Under the pieces are notes generated by a model, which was not told the DNA's origin, ran no database searches, and saw only the letters and a list, made by a program, of their open reading frames with translations. A stretch of DNA of 64,000 bases from Gautieria morchelliformis. Taxonomy: Eukaryota; Basidiomycota; Agaricomycetes; Gomphales; Gomphaceae. The stretch is from the NCBI GenBank assembly GCA_015179125.1, contig WHVA01000038.1, positions 310,001 to 374,000 of the forward strand. The letters are read 5' to 3'. Positions 56,901 through 64,000 of the stretch are shown here, in pieces (the stretch's first letter is position 1; each line of letters begins with the position of its first letter). A program made the position numbers and the translations under genes.

Positions 56901-58123
56901 ATTACACTTGGCCAGGGAGTAGATCCTTTGTCAAGGAGTATTGCAAGACTTGCACCACTTGTATGCGAAGCAAGCTGCAACGTCACAAGCCCTATGGTCT
57001 CCTCAAACAACTTCCCGTTCCTGAAAAGCCTTGGAACTCCATCTCTATGGATTTCATTGAGCAGCTCCCACCTTCATCCGAGTTCACCTCCATACTAGTG
57101 ATTGTTGACCACTTCACTAAGCAGGTTATCTTCATCCCAACTACAGACAAGATAACCTCACAAGAGCTTGCTCACCTCTTCGTCCTTCATGTCTTTTCCA
57201 AGCATGGAGTCGCCTCACACGCCACCTCGGATAGGGGTTCCGAGTTCGTCTCGCACTTCTGGCATTCTCTAGGGAAAGCTTTGGACATGCGGTTGCATTT
57301 CACCTCAGGATATCATCCCGAGGGTGACGGTCAGACCGAGCGTGCTAACCAGACCCTGGAACAGTACCTCAGGATCTACTGCAACTATCAGCAGTCCAAC
57401 TGGACTTCGCTCCTTCCCCTAGCTGAGTTTGCCTACAACAATGTGCAATCACTGGTATATCCCAGTTCTTTGCTAACAAGGGTTACCACCTGAACCTCGC
57501 GGTTCACCCCGAGCACGACCTCGCCTCAGCACGAGCTCGAGACTTCGTGGTTGACCTGGATGAGCTTCACCAAGAACTTCGCCGCACCATCCTTGAGGCT
57601 CAAAAGACCTACCAAGCCTTGGCCGATGTTCGTCGCAAGCCCGCCCCTGATTTCCAAATAGGATCCCTCGCCTTTGTAAAGGCACAGTACTTCAGAACCA
57701 CTTGGCCCACTAAGAAACTCGCCGAGAAGTTTTTGGGTCCTTTTGAGATCATTTCCCGAGCGGGTACTCACTCCTTCACACTTCGACTTCCAGAACACAT
57801 GCATTCAGTCCATCCAGTATTCCACATATCCATGCTCGAACCAGCCTTGCCCAACACCATCCCGAACCGAGTTCAGCCTCCTCCACCCCAGTCATCATCG
57901 ACGGCGAGCCCGAGTTCAAAGTCTCGGAAATCCACGACTCCAAGGTCGATAATAGACGGAAGAGCTGCAAGCTGCTCTATCTCGTTAGGTGGACTGGTTA
58001 TGAAGGTACCGACGAAGAAACCTCGTGGATCCTCGCTTCCGAGCTTGATCATGCCTCGGAGCTGGTCACTGATTTCCACGAGTCTTATCCGGGCAATCCG
58101 GGACCTTTGCCTGCTCTATGATC
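53981..58123 (+). pseudogene. Gypsy pol: protease, RT, RNase H, integrase, chromodomain
   Basis: The protease region has VALVDCRSSDCFIESRF, with DCR in place of the usual DSG, and LGHNWLTRYNPSIDW. After a TGA at about 54731 come RT motifs [46 protein letters not shown] and [11 protein letters not shown] near 55227-55241, then a frameshift. The LTR at 55555-56056 interrupts before NLSEDCRQAF. RNase H has VETDASDYALAAIL. The integrase has a C-x2-C finger, VDHFTKQVIFIP, DRGSEFVSHFW and YHPEGDGQTERANQTLEQYLR. After further frameshifts a chromodomain ends it (LYLVRWTGYEGTDEETSWILASEL, 57995-58070), which in chromoviruses steers integration to modified chromatin. Confidence 0.9.
55555..56056. mobile_element. 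Solo LTR in the gypsy pol, about 500 bp
   Basis: It belongs to the same family as 51558-52045: same hairpin (CTCTCTCAGTGA...TCACTGAGAGAG), same GGTTCGG block near the left end and the same right end GTGCAGGAGCATAAATGCACCCAACA. It sits between LTRKG and TPWNLSED. The left terminus has decayed and the target duplication is imperfect (GGGCA versus GGGAC). Confidence 0.8.
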
Positions 58124-58239
58124 ATTCCTTGTTTAACCCCCATGACTTCCCAGTCGTTAGATAACAAAATCCCCTCGCAATCGAACAACACAGAGAAATC
58201 TATAAAATCGAAGAAAAATTCCATTATTCCATTACTAGT

Positions 58240-59351
58240 TTACTCCAACATCCTCATATCCTCCCCCTCGCTTCCCTCACTATCCTTGTCCGACTCCTCC
58301 TCATTACTACTACTACTTCGCTCCACTAGACCCCCATGTCCCCCATAACTTGCCAAATCTCTCGCCACCTGCATCTGCTTCAAATAGTTCCGCCTCCTCC
58401 TTATCCTCATGAATTCCACGTCCGCCCTGTTCATCCTATCGTTCGCAGCCCTAAACTCCCCCAACAACTCACAAACCCTCTCCCCAACCTCGCCAACCTT
58501 CTGTCCCACATCCCTCACCGCCGCTATCAACTCCCTCATCTCAGCACTTCGCTCTGACCTTTTCGTCTTCTTGTCCTTCTTCGCCCTCCGACCTTCCTCC
58601 ACCTCGGCTTCTCTCCCCTCACTCTGCCTCGCTCCCCCAGTCTCCTTTCCCTTCTCCTCACTCAACCTCGCTTCCATTTGCTCCACCCTCGCCCCCAGGT
58701 TTTGCTCGACCCAGTCACTTGAGTCATCGTCGTTTTCGACCTCATCTCGGACCTTGGCCTCTTTCCTCGGCCTCGGTCCATCCTCGCTATCCTCACTCCT
58801 CGTCCGCTTCTTGCCCGCCTCGCTCACCTGACCTTTCCCTGTGTTCGCTTTACTGCGACGACCATGGGTTATACTGCAGCCCAACAATCATGTCCTGCAC
58901 CATACGCAGGCCCCCTGGTCGGCGATCCCGAAGTCAAGGCTAACAGCCCGAAGGCACGTGTAATCACGCTCTTCGCAGCGTGCGCACCTCGCCTCGGCCT
59001 TAGTCGTGAGCTGCCACTCGCGGGGCCCTCCGTTGGCGAGCTTGTACCCATATAGGGTCAAATCTGACGGATGATATGCGAATAACATCTGTTTATACTA
59101 CTCAAATCAGCAGTGTTCCATGACAAGACTACGACGGTACTCACCTTCTTGCCTTTCGGCCCTTCCTGCCACGGCTCCTGCATGTCTATGGCCCCCGCAT
59201 CCTTGATGGGCCACTGGACTACCTTGGTTCGAACCTCGGGCATAACCTCGCCCGAGGGACCGTCCTCCTTAGACAGCGAGGTCTGGTCAAAAGCGTTATT
59301 CGCACTGTTTTCGTCGACAGCAGAGTTGAAGAGAGGTTGAGGGCGCACCAT
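58240..59351 (-). pseudogene. Antisense spliced gene in the gypsy element, Zn2Cys6-like protein
   Basis: Exon 1 is 59351-59145 (MVRPQPLFNSAVDENS...GPKGKK, 69 codons). A 56-nt GT-AG intron covers 59144-59089, and exon 2 is 59088-58240. Together they encode about 351 residues with one TGA at 58890-58888. Exon 2 has six cysteines spaced C-x2-C-x6-C-x15-C-x2-C-x6-C (CARCEERDYTC ... CVWCRT*LLGC), like a fungal Zn2Cys6 DNA-binding cluster with a long linker. Basic and acidic stretches and a long charged helical part (SAEMRELIAAVRDVGQKVGEVGERVCELLGEF) that may be a coiled coil follow. The TGA falls inside the second half of the cluster where Arg fits. It lies opposite to gag-pol, between pol and the 3' LTR. 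It is either cargo or an element-encoded accessory gene. Confidence 0.65.
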
Positions 59352-59510
59352 ATTTGTTGGCAGTTGGGTTTGCTGCCTCCTACCCAGCTTTTTATCTAAC
59401 CTCAGCTATGATTTAAGCTTCGCCTTTCCGGCTACTTAACATCGGGCCGGGATCTAGATTCAAGGATAGGTGAACCGTGTTCATATTACGCCCTCGAGGG
59501 TCTCGGCCAT

Positions 59511-59520
59511 AAGGGGGGGA
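59511..59520 (+). promoter_or_regulatory. Gypsy polypurine tract
   Basis: AAGGGGGGGA lies three bases before the 3' LTR start. Confidence 0.75.
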
Positions 59521-59523
59521 TAC

Positions 59524-60067
59524 TGTAAGGACCGGCCTTTGGCCGGTTACTTACCAGTATAACCCTTTTTTCCGAGCCCGAGCCTTGTGATACTCGTGCC
59601 CGAGTACTTGTGATTCTAATCCTGCGCCCGAGCCCGAGCCCAGGCTAGAGCTCATATCCGACCTTGATCCCATGCCCTAATCCCCTTAGTTACTGATCCC
59701 ACTCCATCACGCATTATTCGTATATGAACTCGCCCTGACCTTCCCCTGAATATGCTCACCCCTAACTCGTACCCTCGCTCGTATATAAACCCCCTTGTAT
59801 GCATTCCTACTCCTAAGTCTGAAAATCAACTATCGTATACTTGATCCCTAGTTAGTTTCTAAGCCTTCACCTCTTAAGCCAAACCTCGCCTCTTATTCGT
59901 TTGCCTCCGAAGTTGGGACTCGTGCGTAGGGTCGGCGCAGCACATAAGCTGAAGCCTAGCTAGTCCCTCTCCGACTTCCTTATCAGAACCTCGCTCCGTA
60001 ACCTCGGACCTTACCTCGGGTTTCGCTCCCGAGCTCGGTCAACCTTACAAAGGATCGTATCGTAACA
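59524..60067 (+). repeat. Gypsy 3' LTR, 544 bp
   Basis: Nearly identical to the 5' LTR, with small deletions near its start and in the CTCGCCCTGACC repeat. Confidence 0.9.
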
Positions 60068-60072
60068 ACTTG

Positions 60073-60262
60073 CCATATCCTCCATCAAGAGTCTCTCCAG
60101 GCATGCTCAACCAATATGGGCAAGTTGCTTGTGTAGTAGTGGGCGATCTATGGTGGGTGGTGAAGTGGCAAGTGCGCATACTGAGTTTAACATCGTATTC
60201 CCAGCTAAGAAGCCTATCCCATTTTGTACGGTAGCACAGAAGCGTAGTTGTCCATTTTGTGA
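60073..60262 (-). pseudogene. Copia-C fragment between the gypsy element and a solo LTR
   Basis: Minus reads FSQNGQLRFCATVQNGIGFL...DRPLLHKQLAHIG*ACLERLL, the N-terminal half of the pre-integrase finger. A TGA replaces the Arg seen in Copia-B (HIGRACLERLL). Confidence 0.85.
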
Positions 60263-60267
60263 GAATG

Positions 60268-60950
60268 TGTTACGTATCGAGATTTCCACTGAGTCGGAAC
60301 TGGAAAGGACAGCGGCTTCAACTTATAGGTTGCGCCCCCAATGAACTATCGTCCTAGGTATTTCGGAAATGAGCCGGAAGTCGGAAAGTACTGGACCAGA
60401 GGTTTGGTCGGAACTTGAGTCGGAACTGAGGCGGAAAGCGGAAGACGGAGAGACTGGGATCTTGCTAGACTCGCTGTGCTAAGAACAGGAGATGGAGCGA
60501 AGGAAATCAAGTATCGAAGGTGATTATCTGATTGCAGAATAACAGACATACATGAGGGGGTTTTTATACAAAGCGCAGAGCAACAAGTAATGGTGTTGTA
60601 CTAAGCAAATTCCGGAGGAAGCGGAAGTCGAGTACAATGTGTGGGAACTAACTAATTGGGAACAATGGGACTACAAGGGGGGTTCAGGGTAAGGTAGAAC
60701 AAATGGCAAAGAACAAGGGGTCGGGAAAACATATCTGACAACGAACTACAAGGATGACCGGATATATGGTTTTGATGGATGGCGAGGTGGGTCCGGTGGG
60801 TTCGAGTAATAGAGTCGAAAGAACAAGGGAAATGTACAAGGGGCGGAATGTCGGAAATGTCGGAGGGGCGGAACGTTGTGCGGAACTATTGGAGGGGCGG
60901 AAGGAGTGGCGGAACTGAGGGTCGGAAGTCGGAAATGAACGGTCGTAACA
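60268..60950. mobile_element. Solo LTR in Copia-C, 683 bp, rich in CGGAA
   Basis: Ends are TGTTACGTATCG and CGGTCGTAACA, flanked by GAATG at 60263-60267 and 60951-60955. Removing it rejoins DRISFSQNGQL. CGGAA occurs about twenty times, often as GGCGGAA or GTCGGAA. Confidence 0.9.
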
Positions 60951-60955
60951 GAATG

Positions 60956-62111
60956 AGATGCGATCCTTCACGATGTTAACTGTGAATCCATGTTGGGTAG
61001 TTAAATGGAGGACTGCGAGCAGATTATTTTGCAGTGCAGGTACGTGTAAGACTTGGGAGAAAATAACATTCTGTGATAATTTTCCATCGATCTCAGGGAT
61101 GAATAAGACTTTCCCCCTTCCTGCCGAATATACGATCTCATTGGTGGCTAGTCGAATGGGTACACGGTAAGCTTCATAATCTCACAACCAATGACGGTGG
61201 GGCGTCATATGACTTGTGGCCCCTGTATCTGTGTTCCAACGCAGGTCGGCATCGCTGCCGGTGGAGGAAGGGGACAGGGTCCGTAGACTTGCGTTTCCTG
61301 CGAATTCCTGTGTAACTTTGCTCTGGGTTCGCTCCCTCGCTTGATTTGCACCGTTACTTACTCCAATCTCCTCACCCCGGCGTGGTTTGAGTTCCGGATG
61401 TGCTATCCAGCACCGGTCCGCTGTATGACCTCATTTCTTGCAGACGGCGCAAGTTGCGATGTTGCCCCTCTTTTTGGAGATTGTTGACAGCGCCGCTGCC
61501 AATGATGCTGAGGAGGCCTGGCGCTTCAAGTCCTCGTTCCGGAAGGCTGTGGCAATGGCCGCACGGTCGAGGGTACTGAGAAAGAGGATGGATTATGTGA
61601 AGGCGCCGTATTCGACGTGGTTGAGTCCGGCGATTGCAGCATGTATCCCGATCTCATCGATGATGTTCTGGACAGTAAGTGTGCTCGGTGCGAGTGAAAT
61701 GAGATCGTTGGTGGACGTATTTATTCGGGTAATATAGTCTGTGAGCAATTCCCCATCATCTTTTCGTATGCTTAGCAGCTTCTGCATAGCGTGGAAACGG
61801 CTGTTTGCTACCTGCGATCGGTGCATGGCTCTCAACCTATTCCACATCTCGATGGGATCACCCATGATCCCCTCGATATGGACATACTGCGTTGGAGTTA
61901 AGGATTTCAAGATAATACCGGCAGCTTCCTCTCGCTTTAGTAGCCATTTTTCTGCCTGTACGGTATCTACCGGCCTTTTGAGGTCTTCGGTGATTATCCA
62001 CCATGCATTTACCGTCATGAGTTTCCCTTGCAGAGCCACTGCCCAAACATTATAGTTCGAGCTGGTAAGCTTAACGCTTCTCGTGTGCCTTTCGGTCTCT
62101 GAGTCTGACAT
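60956..62111 (-). pseudogene. Copia-C gag and protease
   Basis: The ATG at 62111 starts MSDSETERHTRSVKLTSSNYNVWAVAL, closely related to Copia-B gag. TAA after YGAFT (near 61594) and TGA in the knuckle region (CAVCKK*GHTADRCW) break it. The protease is WNTDTGATSHMTPH. The pre-integrase part VPIRLATNEIVYSAGRGKVLFIP keeps CGA (61152-61154 on plus as TCG) where Copia-B has TGA. Confidence 0.86.
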
Positions 62112-62131
62112 GACAATAATTTTCGTCTTCC

Positions 62132-62169
62132 TGTTGCGCGCAGGACTGAGTTCGAAGAGGAAGAACTGT
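62132..62169 (-). repeat. Copia-C 5' LTR remnant
   Basis: TGTTGCGCGCAGGACTGAG and the left hairpin arm match the 3' LTR. Similarity ends at GAAGAACTGT, after which unrelated AT-rich DNA follows, so about two thirds of the LTR is missing. Confidence 0.8.
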
Positions 62170-62690
62170 CACTGGAGGCATAGTAAGGTTGTTTAGTCCA
62201 AAAAACTGTGAAAAAACTTTGAAGATTTGCTAAAAATTTTGAGCGTTTTTTATATAAAAAAAACTTTAAAAAAATCTTGAGTTTTTTAAGAATTTCTCAA
62301 TCACAAAAAAGTGTGATAATACTGTAAAAAAAAAAGTTCAAAAAACTTTAAAAAAAAAACAAAAAAATTCAAAGTTTCTTGAGACTTTTATGAATCAAGA
62401 AACTCTGTGAAAAATTTTGATTTTTTTCAAGATTTTTTGGGATAAAAAATCTTGAAAATATTGTAATAAAAATAGCCAAAAACTTTGGAAAATTTTAAAG
62501 TTTTTATTAGGGTTTTTTTGGTATGAAAAATTTACGGTTTTTTTAGAATTTTTTGAGCAAGAAAATTGGGAAAATATTGTAAAAATAAATGTCAGAAAAT
62601 TGTAAAGAAATTCAAAGTTTTTTTCAAGGTTTTTTAAGGGTTTTTTAAGGGTTTCTTTGTGAAAAATATCCTTGAAAAATATCAAGCTTT
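62170..62690. repeat. AT-rich degenerate repeat block
   Basis: Long runs of A and T with recurring phrases such as ATTGTAAAAATA, TTCAAAGTTTTT and CTTGAAAATATT spaced about 115-140 bases apart. This looks like an old minisatellite. The Lys/Phe-rich minus frame here is composition, not a gene. Confidence 0.75.
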
Positions 62691-62907
62691 CGTTATTAGG
62701 GGGTTTCTTGGCTCAGCTAATTACACCTTGGCTACCCAGACTGCCCCCAAGCGGCTGGGATCGCTATATCTGCCCTTTCGCTATGTGCTGACTAAGCTCT
62801 CCGAGGCGCATCCGGAACTGATGGATGGTGGTCACTTGACCGTGTCGATGGAGAAATGGTCTCGATCTAGAGGACAGCTGTCTCAAAAGGCTTTGCTTTT
62901 GAGATAA
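62659..62907 (+). CDS. Unrecognised ORF fragment, 82 residues
   Basis: After the AT-rich block the composition becomes coding-like (RGFLGSANYTLATQTAPKRLGSLYLPFRYVLTKLSEAHPELM). RGFLGSANY recalls the block after the RT in some gypsy elements, but the rest does not fit, so no family is assigned. Confidence 0.25.
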   Translation: MKNILEKYQAFVIRGFLGSANYTLATQTAPKRLGSLYLPFRYVLTKLSEAHPELMDGGHLTVSMEKWSRSRGQLSQKALLLR

Positions 62908-63468
62908 TTTAGAGTAGACAATAATAGTAGACTCCCAATGAAGAATTGGAGAAAACTAGTGAGATTTAAGTTCTGTAGCTATCAAACAAGACTACAGATA
63001 CTTCAGGGGGTGAAACAGTAAATTCTGGATAATCGGTTTGTACATTTGTGGTAGCTACTTATACTATAATACAGTTTTCAGGATAATGGGTAAATGGGTC
63101 GAAAAACTATGTGTAACTAAAGGGGTGACTATTTGTACCCATAAAGATGGGGATAATGACAGGGGTGTTAGGCTTTGGAATAGAGTTGTGTACCTACTAT
63201 ACTAAGCTCCTGTCTACATGGAGTCAAGATAGTAATCAGCTGGTCATGTCATGGAGCTCAATAGAAGATAGAAATTAAGTTTCTCTTGCGTAGTGTAAAT
63301 GCTACTCTTGGTGATTGGGCCACTGTCTCTGTATGGGGCAGCTGATTGAGCATATGTGCTTGGAATGGTGTTCTGTGGTCATTCCGCAACGTCCGATGCT
63401 CCTGTGCAGTCTGTACTCCTCTGCGGCGTTTGGTGCCCGCACCTCCTCGGTGCTTTGCACCACCCAGT
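62908..63468. other. No gene recognised
   Basis: AT-rich to mixed sequence without open frames or repeats of note. Confidence 0.5.
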
Positions 63469-64000
63469 ACAATACCATAGATGCTACCCTGTATGTTAAC
63501 CAGTACACTACCCTGTGCCCTACCCTGTATGCTATCCTGTAAGCAACCCTGTACGCAACTCTGTAAGGTACCCTGTGGGCTACCCCATATGCTACCCTGT
63601 ACACTACCTTGTTTGCTACACCATACACTGCTATGGGGTATGCTACGCTGTGAGCTACTCTGTACGCTACCCTATAACATACTCTGTGTGCTACCCCATA
63701 CACTACCATGTCCACCACCTGGTGCAGTACCCTGTGCACTATCCTGTGCACAACCCTGTATGCTGGCCAGTATGCAACCCTGTGTGCTACCCTGTGCACT
63801 ACCCCATACACCACCCCGTGTGCCACCCTGTGCACTACCCTTTACGCTACCCCCTGTGCGGTATGCTATCCTGTGAGCTGCCCTGTACGCTACCCTACAA
63901 TGTACCCGGTGGGCTACCTCATACACTACCATGCTGCCCCATACACTACCCTGTCCGCTACGCGGTACGCTACCCCATGAGCTACCCTGTACGCTACCCT
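63469..64000. repeat. 12-bp minisatellite, continues beyond the window
   Basis: More than 40 variants of CTACCCTGTRYG run to the edge, with CTACCCCATAYR as a common second form. Because 12 is a multiple of three, every frame gives a 4-residue repeat; these frames are not taken as genes. Confidence 0.9.

Larger units (their letters stand above)
52151..60067 (+). mobile_element. Gypsy chromovirus, complete with both LTRs
   Basis: LTRs lie at 52151-52706 and 59524-60067, both starting TGTAAGGACC and ending ATCGTAACA. ACTTG flanks the element at 52146-52150 and 60068-60072. Order: gag, protease, RT, RNase H, integrase, chromodomain, then a 1.4-kb region holding an antisense gene, polypurine tract and LTR. 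Frameshifts and stops make it inactive. The two LTRs differ by several substitutions and small indels, so the insertion is not very recent. Confidence 0.93.
48718..62169 (-). mobile_element. Copia-C, Ty1/copia element with nested elements
   Basis: The minus-strand order is truncated 5' LTR (62132-62169), gag, protease, integrase, RT, RNase H, polypurine tract and 3' LTR (48718-48831). Its frame is cut by a solo LTR (51558-52045), a complete gypsy element (52151-60067) and another solo LTR (60268-60950), each with its own 5-bp target duplication. Without them it is about 4.4 kb. Family member of Copia-B. Confidence 0.9.

Noticed and set aside
58409-58831. Ser/Pro/Leu-rich plus frame after gypsy pol
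   Set aside because: Shadow of the antisense Zn2Cys6-like gene, whose minus frame has the cysteine motif and splice sites.
62395-62685. Lys/Phe-rich minus frame
   Set aside because: Produced by AT-rich repeats.
63302-63835. 177-residue repeat protein on minus and its plus counterparts
   Set aside because: A 4-residue periodicity arises in every frame of the 12-bp minisatellite.
1-64000. CRISPR arrays, bacterial operons, tRNA or rRNA genes
   Set aside because: No spaced direct repeats of CRISPR type, no operon-like gene order and no cloverleaf sequence were recognised; introns and transposon types are fungal.

Overview
The window looks like a transposon-rich, heterochromatin-like stretch of a filamentous fungal genome, most likely a basidiomycete (Agaricomycete). 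Introns are short (49-160 nt, GT-AG). The transposons are Ty1/copia, chromodomain Ty3/gypsy and ORF1+ORF2 LINEs with zinc knuckles. The few non-transposon genes resemble families I know from mushroom genomes: a fungal hypothetical family with a TSPSSV motif, a GH78 alpha-L-rhamnosidase relic, a patatin-like relic, and a Zn2Cys6-like protein. No tRNA, rRNA or CRISPR array was seen.

Layout. 1-4.4 kb: two host-type genes, each hit by the same long LTR family; the one at 1888-4402 is split by a 1003-bp solo LTR with a perfect 5-bp target duplication. 4.5-10.4 kb: a tandem-repeat promoter region, a broken zinc-finger-like gene (segment A) and weakly coding DNA. 10.375-23.254 kb: Copia-A on the minus strand (target duplication ACATG), inserted into a host exon and itself holding a 7-kb LINE (LINE-1) and two solo LTRs; LINE-1 carries a 415-bp AT-rich MITE-like insertion in ORF1. 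23.3-32.5 kb: gene relics and a truncated Copia-B. 32.48-38.53 kb: LINE-2, complete end to end but with many stops. 38.5-40.4 kb: a decayed fragment of a hypothetical gene. 40.4-44.8 kb: LINE-3, 3'-truncated and split by an LTR-like insertion. 44.8-48.7 kb: segment B, with the better-preserved zinc-finger-like gene, an intact two-exon 397-residue hypothetical gene and a foldback MITE. 48.718-62.169 kb: Copia-C on the minus strand, holding two solo LTRs and a complete 7.9-kb gypsy chromovirus (52151-60067). The chromovirus in turn holds another solo LTR, and an antisense spliced gene for a cysteine-cluster protein lies between its pol and its 3' LTR. 62.2-64 kb: AT-rich low-complexity DNA and a 12-bp minisatellite that runs off the end.

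How it fits together. Most junctions can be read to the base because removing an insertion plus one target-duplication copy rejoins a reading frame. Solo LTRs outnumber complete elements, which points to strong LTR-LTR recombination. Many premature stops are TGA where a relative or the conserved protein context has arginine (CGA), which suggests C-to-T decay at CpG. Only three genes read as near-intact: the hypothetical gene at 46707-48061, the zinc-finger-like gene at 44889-45515, and the RT/RNase H frame of Copia-C. All family names come from motif recognition by eye, not from a database search.
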